DNA of 64,000 nt from Lachnospiraceae bacterium (GCA_023663655.1 JAMPGZ010000006.1:53279-117278); one strand, 5' to 3'; positions 9,421 through 18,726 are shown, numbered from the stretch's first letter. Made by a program: numbers and translations. Notes: a model not told the origin generated them from the sequence alone.

Positions 9421-10194
9421 TTAATCACCGGTGACGCTTGCCTTCTCGATGCCTATCCCGAACAGGGCGTAATCATAATAGACAGGATCGTCACGCCTCA
9501 TATCTCTGAGACGGTCGGTGAGTTCAATCACTGACTTGCGGTCATTTGCTTTGCGTGTCAGCAGCTCCAGCTCACGTGCCGTGTTGCCAACGTGCACATC
9601 AAGCGGGATATAGAGTTGAGAGGGCTTGATGATGTCCCACACTCCGAGATCAACGATTCCATCGTTTCTCACAAGCCATCTTAATGCCATGTTTACGCGT
9701 TTTAACGCTGTTGCGTCGAGGTTGCCCGGGAGGCAGCGTGAATCCTCGCAACCGTTAGCTTTGTAAAGTTCCTTGTTGAGACTTTCAACAAGTTTCCATG
9801 CCGGAAATTCATTCTGGGCTACGGCTTCATGGGCGGCAAAGTCGGCAATGCTTCCATGAGATGAGTAGATGGCATGGAGCCCTCTGAGGAAATGTCGGAG
9901 ATTTTTGGCGAAGAATGTGCGATGAATGTTCATGTCTGGCAAGTCTTCATAACCTTTGTCCATGACATAGCTATAGGGAGAATTATCCATCAACGACAGC
10001 ATTTTATTGCAGTTGTTGCATATCATTTTCCTATTGCCCCATGAGATTGTAGCACAGAGAAACGCGGCTATCTCGATGTCGCGCATATCGGTGAATCGGC
10101 GAGGAAACTGCACCGGATCATTGCCGATGAAGTCGGGGTTGTTTATGCGGGCTGCCTCATAATCGAGAAGATCTTTCAGGTCTTTTGGTGTCAT
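9421..10194 (-). CDS. TIGR02757 family protein (DUF2400)
   Basis: This 257-residue cytoplasmic protein starts MTPKDLKDLLDYEAARIN. Recognised features are FPRRFTDMRDIEIAAFLCA, TISWGNRKMICNN, a middle NMALRWLVRNDGIVDLGVW, and the ending DPVYYDYALFGIGIEKA. These match the TIGR02757/DUF2400 family, which is widespread in Bacteroidetes and has weak resemblance to helix-hairpin-helix DNA glycosylases; no activity is established. Its ATG overlaps the stop of the upstream MscS gene by 4 bp (ATGA at 10191-10194), so the two are translationally coupled. Confidence 0.85.
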   Translation of the reverse strand: MTPKDLKDLLDYEAARINNPDFIGNDPVQFPRRFTDMRDIEIAAFLCATISWGNRKMICNNCNKMLSLMDNSPYSYVMDKGYEDLPDMNIHRTFFAKNLRHFLRGLHAIYSSHGSIADFAAHEAVAQNEFPAWKLVESLNKELYKANGCEDSRCLPGNLDATALKRVNMALRWLVRNDGIVDLGVWDIIKPSQLYIPLDVHVGNTARELELLTRKANDRKSVIELTDRLRDMRRDDPVYYDYALFGIGIEKASVTGD

Positions 10195-11390
10195 GATTGT
10201 AGGGATGTGGTTGAAATGGGATTTGTATAATGTATGTCGCTGCCTGCCGGAGACTGGAATATTCTTAATCCGAACTCATGGGCTATGGCTATTGTGTGGT
10301 CGAATATTTCAGACTGGATAGCTTCATATTTGACCCAGTCGGTGGTCGAGGTGAAAAAATAAAGTTCCAATGGAAGTCCATGTGGAGTGGGTTGCAATTG
10401 TCTCACCATTACAAACATTTTGGAGGCATCGTCGATTTTAACCCCCGGATGTTGTGAAATATACTCAATCAGATAATTGCGGAATACTTTTAGATTCACA
10501 GTCTCGGATGAGCCGCTTTCTTCAATCCAACCTTTTTGTCGATATCTTTCAATCTCTTCCGGCGAGCAGAATCTCACTGTGTTCATATCGATGTTTATCG
10601 AGCGCATGATGCGTCGCCCGCGGCTGTCGACCATTCCCCGCCAGTTTTGGAATGAATCGCTTATAAGGGAGTAGGGTGGTATTGTGACGATTGTGTTGTC
10701 GAAGTTTTTAACTTTGACAGTGGTGAGTGACACTCCGATCACATTGCCGTTGACATTGCGTGAAGGAATGGTGATCCAGTCTCCTACTTTGAGCATATCG
10801 TTGACCGATAGCTGCACGCCTGCCACTAAACCGAGTATTGTGTCTCTGAACACCAACATCAGCACTGCCGCCGAAGCTCCAAGTCCGGTGAGAATTACCA
10901 ATGGATTCCGGTCGATGAGTGTGCTGATTATAAGGATTGTTCCCATGCCTATCACGATGAGCTTACCCATTTGAAGCAATCCGTGCAGAGGGTCGTTTTG
11001 TCGCGAAGTTTCGTGGGCTGTGGCTAAATAAAATCCTTCCAGAATGGCACACAGGAACTGTATGCCTATGATTATGATTGTTATCCCGACGAACTTTTGC
11101 GCATAAAAGCACCATGTTGACTCACCTTTGAGTATGAGCGGCATGAAAAAGAACAGTAGCACGGGATAGATGAGATGGCACAGAGTGTGGAGAACTTTTT
11201 TGCTGAGAATGTAGTCATCCCATTTGGTCGCCGTTGCCGAAGTGGCTTTATCTATTATAGGAATTATGACCTTGCGTGCGAACGTGTCGATGATTCCTCC
11301 GGCAAGAATCACGGTAAGGGCTATTGTTATTCTCGCCGACCATGATATGTCGTCGGGGGAAATGCCGATATTCAGTAGGATTTCTTCCAT
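10191..11390 (-). CDS. Mechanosensitive ion channel family protein (MscS-like)
   Basis: This 399-residue inner-membrane protein has about four to five hydrophobic segments in its first 190 residues (for example ITIALTVILAGGIIDTF and LIVIGMGTILIISTLI). The pore-lining region GLGASAAVLMLVFRDTILG comes next. The MscS beta-domain then begins: VAGVQLSVNDMLKVGDWI followed by TTVKVKNFDNTIVTIP. MscS channels open under membrane tension to release solutes on hypo-osmotic shock. The C-terminal alpha/beta vestibule domain is present. The protein is longer than E. coli MscS (286 residues), because of extra N-terminal helices, as in YbdG-like members. It is coupled to the TIGR02757 gene by a 4-bp overlap. 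Confidence 0.92.
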   Translation of the reverse strand: MEEILLNIGISPDDISWSARITIALTVILAGGIIDTFARKVIIPIIDKATSATATKWDDYILSKKVLHTLCHLIYPVLLFFFMPLILKGESTWCFYAQKFVGITIIIIGIQFLCAILEGFYLATAHETSRQNDPLHGLLQMGKLIVIGMGTILIISTLIDRNPLVILTGLGASAAVLMLVFRDTILGLVAGVQLSVNDMLKVGDWITIPSRNVNGNVIGVSLTTVKVKNFDNTIVTIPPYSLISDSFQNWRGMVDSRGRRIMRSINIDMNTVRFCSPEEIERYRQKGWIEESGSSETVNLKVFRNYLIEYISQHPGVKIDDASKMFVMVRQLQPTPHGLPLELYFFTSTTDWVKYEAIQSEIFDHTIAIAHEFGLRIFQSPAGSDIHYTNPISTTSLQS

Positions 11391-11505
11391 CAGTGGTTTT
11401 TGTATAGTCGCAAACTATTCACGGCGTGCCGTCATGCTTACAGCCATAATTGGACTTGCATACCGACCCGCCGTGGATTATAAGATTGTGGATTGAGTAG
11501 AGGAA

Positions 11506-12234
11506 TTATTCTTCGCTTTCGTCTTCCTTCATGTTGTGGAATACATTCTGTACATCCTCATCCTCCTCAAATTTTTCAAGGAGCTTTTCAATCTGCGCGC
11601 GTTGCTCGGCATTTACTTCTTTTAAGTCGTTGGGGATGCGCTCGAATTCCGCGCTGATTATTTCTATGCCGTTTTCTTCAAGATGCTTTTGGATATTGGC
11701 AAATTCTTCAAATGCGCCATAGAGCACGATTTCTTCTTCGTCGGCTTCCACTTCGTCTACACCGTAGTCGATGAGTTCAAGTTCGAGATCCTCAACTGAA
11801 ATACCTTCGGCAGGTTTGATCTTGAATACGCTCTTGTGGTCAAAAAGGAATGAAAGTGATCCTTGAGTTCCAAGAGTGCCGCCGTGCTTGTTGAAGTATG
11901 AGCGTACGTTTGCCACAGTGCGGGTGTTGTTGTCGGTGGCAGCCTCGATCACGATGGCGATGCCATAAGGGCCGTATCCTTCATATACGATCTCCTTGTA
12001 GTCGCTTGAGTCCTTGTCGGTGGCTTTTTTGATGGCACGTTCAACAGTGTCTTTAGGCATATTCGCAGCCTTTGCATTCTGCATCAATACGCGTAGACGG
12101 GGGTTGGTGTCGGGGTCGGGACCACCGGCTTTTGCTGCGATGGTGATTTCCTTACCGATGCGGGTGAATGTGCGCGACATATTTCCCCAGCGTTTCAATT
12201 TTCTGGCTTTGCGGTATTCAAAAGCTCTTCCCAT
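11506..12234 (-). CDS. YebC/PmpR family (TACO1-like) protein
   Basis: This 242-residue cytoplasmic protein starts MGRAFEYRKARKLKRWGNMS. It has the YebC features ARKLKRWGNMSRTFTRIGKE, NPRLRVLMQNAKAANMP and YGPYGIAIVIEAATDNNTRT. The family was long annotated as transcriptional regulators. Newer work shows several members, including YebC and mitochondrial TACO1, act on the ribosome to relieve stalling, notably at polyproline. It ends in a strongly acidic tail (EEDEDVQNVFHNMKEDESEE), typical of the Bacteroidetes form. It lies 40 bp downstream of pheT on the same strand with no -7 box between, so it is probably co-transcribed with pheT. Confidence 0.92.
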   Translation of the reverse strand: MGRAFEYRKARKLKRWGNMSRTFTRIGKEITIAAKAGGPDPDTNPRLRVLMQNAKAANMPKDTVERAIKKATDKDSSDYKEIVYEGYGPYGIAIVIEAATDNNTRTVANVRSYFNKHGGTLGTQGSLSFLFDHKSVFKIKPAEGISVEDLELELIDYGVDEVEADEEEIVLYGAFEEFANIQKHLEENGIEIISAEFERIPNDLKEVNAEQRAQIEKLLEKFEEDEDVQNVFHNMKEDESEE

Positions 12235-12274
12235 AATATGTTCTTATGTTTATATATTATTGTTTTTTGTTTAA

Positions 12275-14737
12275 TTATCTGAGTGATGCTCCAAGTTGTT
12301 TCTGAAGATTGGTGATGATTTTCGACATTACATTATCAATCTGTTTATCCTGAAGGGTTTTCTCATCGTCTTGCAGCGTGAGAGAGATGGCGTAGCTCTT
12401 CTTTCCGGTTTCGAGTCCTTCGCCGGTGTAGACATCGAATAGCTCCACATTTTTAAGCAACTTGCGTTCGCTGTCCTTCACCACTTTCTCTATCTGAGCG
12501 AAACTGATTCCGTCGTCGATGAGCAGGGCGAGGTCGCGTTTCACCGGCTGAGTCTTTGGAAGCGGAGCGTAAAGCACTTTTTTCTTGATCGACAGATTGA
12601 CAAGAGCACGCCAGTCAAGCTCGGCATATATCACTTCCTGCTTGATATCGTTCTTTTTCAGAAGTGACTTTTTAAGTATGCCCATTGTTCCGAGAGCTTT
12701 TCCTGAACGGGTGCTGATAGCCACGCAACCTGAGTAGATGGGATCAACTGCTACTGAAAGGGCGATCTCGCGGTTGGAGATTCCGAGCTTTTCAAATATG
12801 TTGCCCACAATAGCCTTCATGTCGTAGAATGTGGCTTTTTCCTCTTTGCGTGCCCAGTTGCCTGTGCGGAAGTTTCCGGTGAGCCATAATGCGAGGTGTT
12901 CCGATTCGCTGAACGGAGCAATAGGATTTTCGGCGGTCATCTCGACAGTGAGATCGCGGCTGTACACATTGCCGAATTCATATAACATCAAGTCACTGTC
13001 GCGGCGATTGATGTTGTGGCATATCGATTCGAGACCTCCGAAAAGGAGAGTCATACGCATTACGTTCAAATCGTTGCTGAGCGGATTGAGTAGCTTGACA
13101 GGAGAGTGTTTCTCGTCGGTCAAACCGTCGTAATAAGCTTCGGCGGTGAGCGAATTGTTAAGAATCTCGTTGAATCCTGTTGCCGAGAGTTGGTTGCTGA
13201 TCATTTCACGCAGTTCGTTGCTGCGGTCGGTTAAGCCTTTATAGGAAAGGCTCGAATGAACAGTGGTGGTAAGTTCCACATTATTGTAGCCATAAATGCG
13301 CAGCACGTCTTCTACCACGTCACAAGGACGATTGACATCGACACGATAGGTAGGGATCAAAAGGTCGATTGAGTCATCGTTGCTGGATACAATCTCCATT
13401 TCGAGTGATTCGACGATTGAGTCGACAGTATCTTTTGGAATCTCTTTTCCCACAAGGTTGTTGAGGTAATCGTAGCTTAATGTCACCGGGAACGGTGCGA
13501 TCGGTTCCGGATAGAGGTCAATCACATCGCCGCATATCTCACCTCCGGCAAGCTCCTTAATCATCTTGGCGGCAAGTTTGAGGCAGTAAAGAGTGGCGTT
13601 GGGGTCGGTGCCGCGTTCGTAACGGAACGATGCGTCGGTGTTCAGACCGTGGCGTCGTGCTGTTTTTCTTACTGATGTGGGATTGAAATATGCGCTTTCA
13701 AGGAACACTGAGGTGGTCTCTTCGGTCACTCCTGAGTCAAGTCCACCAAACACACCTGCGATGCACATGGGCTTTTCAGCGTCACATATCATCAGGTCGC
13801 GGGAGTCAAGTTTGCGTTCAACTCCATCCAGCGTGGTGAATGGGGTGTTTTCAGCACAATGCTTCACAATCACCTTGCCTCCGCCGATTTTGTCAGCGTC
13901 AAAGCTGTGGAGCGGTTGCCCCATGCCGAGCAGAATATAGTTGGTCACATCGACTACATTGTTGATGGGACGCTGACCTATCGCGTTGAGATAGTTGCGC
14001 AGCCATTCAGGGCTTTCTCCCACTTTTATGCCGCGGATTGTCACACCGGAATAACGGGGACACGCTTTGGCATCGGCAACTTCAACTGTTATGGCTCCGT
14101 CGGTCTTGTCGCTCTTGAATGAGTCAACTTCGGGGCGGCGTAGCTTTGATGAAGTGGCATGGCAAGCAAGCCAAGCCGAAAGGTCGCGAGCAACTCCGTA
14201 ATGCGATGCCGCATCAACACGGTTTGGAGTGAGGTCGACCTCGATCATATAATCGCTCTTCAGATTGTAATATTCGGCTGCCGGAGTGCCCAGTGCAACT
14301 TCCTTGTCGATCACGATGATTCCATCATGGGAAGTGCCTACGCCGATTTCATCTTCGGCACAAATCATGCCGAATGACTCAACACCGCGTATTTTTGATT
14401 TCTTGATCTGGAATTCGTTGTCTCCGTCATAAAGCGTAGTTCCTACGGTTGCAACTACCACAGTTTGTCCTGCGGCGACATTGGGAGCTCCACACACTAT
14501 CTGAGTCGGCTCTCCATTGCCGAGATCCACGGTAGTGATGTGGAGATGGTCGCTGTTGGGGTGTTCTTCGCAGGTAAGGACTTTTCCGATCACAATTCCT
14601 TTTAGACCTCCGCGAATAGACTCTACCTCTTCGACTGTGCCGACTTCAAGACCGATTGAAGTGAGCGCTTCGGCTGTTTCATCGGGAGTAAGCGAGAAAT
14701 CGATGTACTCTTTTAACCAATTATATGAGATATTCAT
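12275..14737 (-). CDS. pheT: Phenylalanyl-tRNA synthetase beta subunit
   Basis: This 820-residue subunit pairs with PheS to form the (alpha-beta)2 enzyme that charges tRNA-Phe. Domains in order are the N-terminal segment MNISYNWLKEYIDF; the OB-fold tRNA-binding EMAP-like domain (about 40-150, QIVCGAPNVAAGQTVVVAT); the B3/B4 editing domain; the B5 and core catalytic-like region (TPNRVDAASHYGVARDLSA and later DVVEDVLRIYGYNNVE); and the C-terminal FDX-ACB anticodon domain (TQPVKRDLALLIDDGISF). The length is normal for the bacterial subunit. Unlike in many bacteria, pheT is not adjacent to pheS, which lies about 29 kb away on the other strand. Confidence 0.97.
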   Translation of the reverse strand: MNISYNWLKEYIDFSLTPDETAEALTSIGLEVGTVEEVESIRGGLKGIVIGKVLTCEEHPNSDHLHITTVDLGNGEPTQIVCGAPNVAAGQTVVVATVGTTLYDGDNEFQIKKSKIRGVESFGMICAEDEIGVGTSHDGIIVIDKEVALGTPAAEYYNLKSDYMIEVDLTPNRVDAASHYGVARDLSAWLACHATSSKLRRPEVDSFKSDKTDGAITVEVADAKACPRYSGVTIRGIKVGESPEWLRNYLNAIGQRPINNVVDVTNYILLGMGQPLHSFDADKIGGGKVIVKHCAENTPFTTLDGVERKLDSRDLMICDAEKPMCIAGVFGGLDSGVTEETTSVFLESAYFNPTSVRKTARRHGLNTDASFRYERGTDPNATLYCLKLAAKMIKELAGGEICGDVIDLYPEPIAPFPVTLSYDYLNNLVGKEIPKDTVDSIVESLEMEIVSSNDDSIDLLIPTYRVDVNRPCDVVEDVLRIYGYNNVELTTTVHSSLSYKGLTDRSNELREMISNQLSATGFNEILNNSLTAEAYYDGLTDEKHSPVKLLNPLSNDLNVMRMTLLFGGLESICHNINRRDSDLMLYEFGNVYSRDLTVEMTAENPIAPFSESEHLALWLTGNFRTGNWARKEEKATFYDMKAIVGNIFEKLGISNREIALSVAVDPIYSGCVAISTRSGKALGTMGILKKSLLKKNDIKQEVIYAELDWRALVNLSIKKKVLYAPLPKTQPVKRDLALLIDDGISFAQIEKVVKDSERKLLKNVELFDVYTGEGLETGKKSYAISLTLQDDEKTLQDKQIDNVMSKIITNLQKQLGASLR

Positions 14738-14756
14738 TACTTAAGTTGCTCTGTGT

Positions 14757-14796
14757 GGGACATTTCGCTGTCCCAAAGTTAAATCGTGCAAATTTA
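14757..14796 (-). promoter_or_regulatory. Tandem -7 boxes and leader hairpin upstream of pheT
   Basis: On the minus strand two consensus boxes lie 7 bp apart: TAAATTTG (complement of 14789-14796) and TAACTTTG (complement of 14774-14781). Immediately downstream is a GGGACA/TGTCCC hairpin (14757-14774) inside the leader. Either box, or both, could drive pheT-yebC. The hairpin overlaps the proximal box by one base and could be a leader structure or an operator; no T-run follows. Confidence 0.5.
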
Positions 14797-14933
14797 CAAA
14801 AAAATCTTCACACATCAAAATCTCTTGTAGGGGCTATTTTCGTGCTTATTGTTTTGTGTTGGATGCGATGTGTTGCGTCTATAATTTGGGGATGGTATTT
14901 TTTGAGATATCACGGGGAGTGATTACTTTTGCG

Positions 14934-14941
14934 TAAAGTTT
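14934..14941 (+). promoter_or_regulatory. -7 promoter box for the YhcH/esterase/GH78 operon
   Basis: TACTTTTG matches TAnnTTTG and sits 16 bp before the ATG of the YhcH gene at 14958, giving a very short leader. Confidence 0.6.
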
Positions 14942-14957
14942 AATACCAAAATACAAT

Positions 14958-15554
14958 ATGTTACGTAATTTTGTTTTAGGCGCGTCATTGTTGTTGGCAA
15001 TGACTGCCGGAGCTCAGTCTCAGTGCAAGAAAAGTGATTGTCCCCATCATTCATGGATGGAGAGCAATGTGTGGAACAACGGTTGGAATGTCGCTGCTCA
15101 TTCATCTATAAATGCGAAAGAATTCCACGAGCAATATGAGAAAAACCGAGAAGTGTGGGATGCTATGTTTGCTTATCTGGCTAAAATTGATCTTGACACG
15201 CTTTCACTGGGACGTATTGACATTGTGCCGGGGCGTTGCTACATAAAGATGAGTGAATACGTTCCTCGCGAGTCGGAAAAAGTGAATATTGAGCAGCATC
15301 ATAACTGGATTGATCTACAGTACACTCTTAGTGGAAATGAAAAGATGGGTTATGCCAAGGATGTTACTGTGAAGCATGAATATAATCCCAAAAAGGATGT
15401 GGCTCATTTCAATTCCGATAATGTGACTTATTACAAGGCTGGTCCGGAAGCGTTTTATTTGTTCTTCCCGACCGATTATCATCAGCCGTCGGTAATTGAC
15501 GGGGAACCGGTGACAAGTCGCAAACTCGTGTGCAAGATAGAATACGTGCATTAA
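14958..15554 (+). CDS. Exported YhcH/YjgK/YiaL family protein (DUF386)
   Basis: This 198-residue protein has a signal peptide (MLRNFVLGASLLLAMTAGAQ), then a DUF386 cupin-like domain. The IDIVPGRCYIKMSEYVPRES and VNIEQHHNWIDLQYTLSG stretches carry the conserved His and acidic residues of the family, and FFPTDYHQPSV is the usual C-terminal motif. E. coli relatives YhcH and YiaL sit in sialic acid and pentose operons and are thought to be sugar epimerases or anomerases; most are cytoplasmic. The export signal here is typical of Bacteroidetes sugar loci. It is the first gene of an operon with an esterase (15 bp gap) and a GH78 gene. Confidence 0.88.
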   Translation: MLRNFVLGASLLLAMTAGAQSQCKKSDCPHHSWMESNVWNNGWNVAAHSSINAKEFHEQYEKNREVWDAMFAYLAKIDLDTLSLGRIDIVPGRCYIKMSEYVPRESEKVNIEQHHNWIDLQYTLSGNEKMGYAKDVTVKHEYNPKKDVAHFNSDNVTYYKAGPEAFYLFFPTDYHQPSVIDGEPVTSRKLVCKIEYVH

Positions 15555-15569
15555 CATTGACAATGTTGT

Positions 15570-16931
15570 ATGATGTTTTTGCGTAATGGGCGTGTGCTGA
15601 TTTTGTCGGCTCTGTTGTCGGTGTCATCTTTGCCGGGGTTATGTGAAAATGATTCTTTCAGCCGGCACTCTCTCAGTGATATGCTTGAATGTGTCAAGTC
15701 GCGTTTCGGGATAAAATTGAAAATAGATGTTGACACTGCCGGTCTTGAGTTGAATCATGCTTATTCAAGATTGCGTCCATATTCGGTGGAGGAGTCGATG
15801 CGCAATATTCTTGCGCCGTTTGATTTTCATGCGGTAAAAGTAAGTGAGAATTATTACCGGGTAAGACGTTATGAGCATTATCGCCGACCGGAGTCCGACG
15901 GAGCTAAGATGTTGTCATGGTTGCTGTCACGCTATCCTTCAAAAGAATCATGGGAGTCTCGGCGTGACTCTTTAAAGTGTGACATGATGCGTATATCAGG
16001 TGTAGGCGATGCACTCGATAAGAGGGTAGGAGCTGATCCGGTCATGTCGGGATTCCGTCAATTTGACGGTTATTCTGTTGAGAATTTTTATCTTGAGACT
16101 CTCCCCGGCTTATACGTGTGCGGTTCAATATATTATCCGGCGACATCCGGGAAGCATCCGTTGATAATTTGTCCTAACGGGCATTTTAAGGATGGACGAT
16201 ATTGCGCAGACCAGCAGAAAAGGCTTGCCACCCTTGCAAGAATGGGTGCCGTGTGTGTTGACTATGATCTGTATGGTTGGGGCGAGTCAGCATTGCAAGT
16301 TGGTGCCGAGGGGCATAAATCGCCTGAAGCTCTCACTGTCCAGTTGGTGAATGGCATCTCAATACTTGATTTTATGCTTGGGATGGATAATATCGACGTA
16401 GAGCGTGTTGGGGTGAATGGAGGTTCAGGAGGCGGCTCGCAAAGTGTGCTGCTTGCTTTCATTGATCAAAGATTCACTGCAGCGTGTCCTGTGGTGAGCC
16501 TATCCTCTCATTTCGATGGCGGATGCGAGTGTGAGAGCGGAAAGCCGATAATGCTTTCCGGCGGAGGTAGCTGTATGGCTGAATTTGCGGCATCGTTTGC
16601 ACCCAAGCCTATGTGCGTAGTGTCGGATGGTGGCGACTGGACATCCACTGTTCCTGAGATTGAATATCCCTATCTTAAACAGGTATATGCCATGTATGGT
16701 CGGGATGATGCTGTGTCTAATGTGCATTTTCCCGATGAAGGACATGATTTCGGTCCCAACAAGCGTAATGCGGTATATGATTTCTTCATCGATACGTTTG
16801 GTCTCGACCGCTCGATGCTCGATGAGTCGAAAGCGAAAATAGAGGCTCCTGAAGCGTTGAAGAGCTTTGGGCGAAATGGAGAAAATATGCCTGACAATGC
16901 GATAAAATATAATTCTGAAAGAAAGTTATGA
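15570..16931 (+). CDS. Exported alpha/beta hydrolase (acetyl-xylan-esterase-like) with an N-terminal STN-like domain
   Basis: This 453-residue protein has a signal peptide (RNGRVLILSALLSVSSLPGL). Residues about 28-100 (LSDMLECVKSRFGIKLKIDV, then YYRVRR) resemble an STN/secretin-type short N-terminal domain, which is unusual on an esterase. Residues 160-420 form an alpha/beta hydrolase. The nucleophile elbow is G-G-S-G-G with Ser286, a likely acid is Asp353 or Asp356, and the catalytic His is H392 in DEGHDFGPNKR. The best family guess is the acetyl-xylan or carbohydrate esterase group that removes acyl groups from plant glycans; the substrate is not shown. The stop overlaps the next start (ATGA at 16928-16931), tying it to the GH78 gene. 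ATG codons at 15570 and 15573 are both possible starts. Confidence 0.75.
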   Translation: MMFLRNGRVLILSALLSVSSLPGLCENDSFSRHSLSDMLECVKSRFGIKLKIDVDTAGLELNHAYSRLRPYSVEESMRNILAPFDFHAVKVSENYYRVRRYEHYRRPESDGAKMLSWLLSRYPSKESWESRRDSLKCDMMRISGVGDALDKRVGADPVMSGFRQFDGYSVENFYLETLPGLYVCGSIYYPATSGKHPLIICPNGHFKDGRYCADQQKRLATLARMGAVCVDYDLYGWGESALQVGAEGHKSPEALTVQLVNGISILDFMLGMDNIDVERVGVNGGSGGGSQSVLLAFIDQRFTAACPVVSLSSHFDGGCECESGKPIMLSGGGSCMAEFAASFAPKPMCVVSDGGDWTSTVPEIEYPYLKQVYAMYGRDDAVSNVHFPDEGHDFGPNKRNAVYDFFIDTFGLDRSMLDESKAKIEAPEALKSFGRNGENMPDNAIKYNSERKL

Positions 16932-18670
16932 ATAGAGTTTGTCGAATAATCCTGTCAGCATTTGTGTTGATAGTTACGATTGGTGCTTCCGGTGCCGTCA
17001 GAGACCGGCTTGTGAGAGATTATATAACACCACAGCGTATAATCTGGACTGATACTGACAGTGTTATTGATGATCCCGAGGCGTTGTTGGTCGTTGGCGA
17101 CGGTCAAGCATCTCTTGCGAAAACGCGTTTCTGTAAAATAGAAAATAAAACACGTTCAAGCATCATTCTTGATTTCGGCAAGGAAATGCATGGCGGCATA
17201 CAGATATTCACCGGTACAGGTTCGCGGATAAGTACCCGTATCAGAGTGCGATTTGGAGAATCGGTGGGTGAGGCTTGCAGTGAAACAGTGGAAAACAGCA
17301 GCGGACAGCATGGTTATTCTACCAACGACCACTCTCAGCGAGATTTGATTACGAGTGTTTCAAGGTATGGTTTCAAAGAGATCGGGAATACCGGATTCCG
17401 GTTTGTCAGAATTGATATTCTTGAGCCTGACGCACGTCTATTTTTGAAAGAGCTCAGAGCAGTGGCTCGATACCGCGATATACCCTATGAAGGATCATTT
17501 CACTGTAGTGATTCCCGCCTTGATTCGATATGGAGCACGTCGGCATATACGGTACACCTTAATATGCAGGAGTACTTGTGGGACGGAATAAAACGAGACC
17601 GTTGTATATGGCTTGGTGATATGCATCCCGAAGTGCGGACGATAATGGCTGTGTTTGATGATCGAGAGGTGGTTGAGAACACTCTTGACAAAGCTGTTGA
17701 GCAATATCCGCTTCCGCAGTGGTTAAATGGAATGAGCAGCTATTCGTTGTGGTATCTCGTGATACAGCATGATTGGTTCATGAGGCATGGTAATCTTGAT
17801 TTTTTGAATAAGCATAAAGATTATATAACAGGATTGGTGCGTCAGATTTCGGAACGTATCGATGCTGATGGTAATGAAGAGATGAATCCCGGCAAAAAGG
17901 GAAATATGACGCGTTTTCTCGATTGGCCTTCCACCCCCAACCGTAAAGGCGTGGAAGCAGGTTACAGGGCGTTGATGTCGTGGGCGCTTGCATCAGCAGA
18001 GGAATTGTGTGGATATTTGAAAGAAGACGATATTGTCAAAATGGCACAGGATGCCAGATTGCGTCTTGATTCACATCCTCATGATCCTAATGGATCGTTG
18101 CAGGCTGCGGCGTTGATGTCAAAAGCCGGTACTATTTCTCCTGACGATGCTACGGCTATGATTTTGTCAAAAGGTGCTTACGGGCTCACTACGTTCTATG
18201 GCTATTATATGCTTGAGGCTCTTGCCGAGACAGGTGACCATCAAGGAGCTTTGGATATAATCCGTTCTTACTGGGGCGCGATGCTTGATTTGGGTGCTAC
18301 CTCGTTTTGGGAGGATTTCAATATGGAATGGTTGAATAATGCTGCAAGAATAGATGAGATGACACCCGACGGAAAGATTGACATACATGGCACTTATGGT
18401 GACTATTGTTACAATGGCTATCGTCACAGTCTGTGTCACGGGTGGTCTTCCGGTCCTTGTCCGTGGTTGTCCCGCCATATTCTCGGCATAAATATTGTAG
18501 AGCCTGGATGTCGGAAGGTGAGCGTGAAACCAAATCTTTGTGATTTGCAGTTTGCCGAAGGCACGTTCCCCACGCCTTATGGCACTATATATGTGAGCCA
18601 CCGTAGAGCTGATGATGGATCGGTAATCTCAGACATAAAGCTCCCGGAAGGAGTTGAATTGGTGGATTGA
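16928..18670 (+). CDS. GH78-family alpha-L-rhamnosidase-like glycosidase
   Basis: This 580-residue protein has a signal peptide (IILSAFVLIVTIGASG), a beta-sandwich (about 40-185, IILDFGKEMHGGIQIFTG), an (alpha/alpha)6 catalytic barrel, and a C-terminal beta domain (VEPGCRKVSVKPNL). The key motif, DGIKRDRCIWLGD at residues 219-231, aligns with the D-x4-E-x6-D signature of GH78 rhamnosidases. The position of the proton-donor Glu is Asp224 here; Asp219 and Asp231 are kept. That substitution suggests a divergent subgroup whose substrate may not be a simple rhamnoside. It is the last gene of the YhcH-esterase-GH78 operon and overlaps the esterase stop by 4 bp. A strong terminator begins at its stop codon. 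Confidence 0.78.
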   Translation: MNRVCRIILSAFVLIVTIGASGAVRDRLVRDYITPQRIIWTDTDSVIDDPEALLVVGDGQASLAKTRFCKIENKTRSSIILDFGKEMHGGIQIFTGTGSRISTRIRVRFGESVGEACSETVENSSGQHGYSTNDHSQRDLITSVSRYGFKEIGNTGFRFVRIDILEPDARLFLKELRAVARYRDIPYEGSFHCSDSRLDSIWSTSAYTVHLNMQEYLWDGIKRDRCIWLGDMHPEVRTIMAVFDDREVVENTLDKAVEQYPLPQWLNGMSSYSLWYLVIQHDWFMRHGNLDFLNKHKDYITGLVRQISERIDADGNEEMNPGKKGNMTRFLDWPSTPNRKGVEAGYRALMSWALASAEELCGYLKEDDIVKMAQDARLRLDSHPHDPNGSLQAAALMSKAGTISPDDATAMILSKGAYGLTTFYGYYMLEALAETGDHQGALDIIRSYWGAMLDLGATSFWEDFNMEWLNNAARIDEMTPDGKIDIHGTYGDYCYNGYRHSLCHGWSSGPCPWLSRHILGINIVEPGCRKVSVKPNLCDLQFAEGTFPTPYGTIYVSHRRADDGSVISDIKLPEGVELVD

Positions 18671-18719
18671 TACATAAAATAAGCACAGCGATTTAAGTCG
18701 CTGTGCTTATTTTATGTAT
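18670..18719. terminator. Bidirectional terminator, 22-bp perfect stem
   Basis: Arms 18670-18691 and 18698-18719 are perfectly complementary (22 bp) with a six-base loop TTTAAG. The A/T-rich outer ends give a T-rich tail on both strands. It fills the gap between the convergent GH78 gene and the OmpA-family gene and starts at the last base of the GH78 stop codon. Confidence 0.85.
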
Positions 18720-18726
18720 TTAAGTT

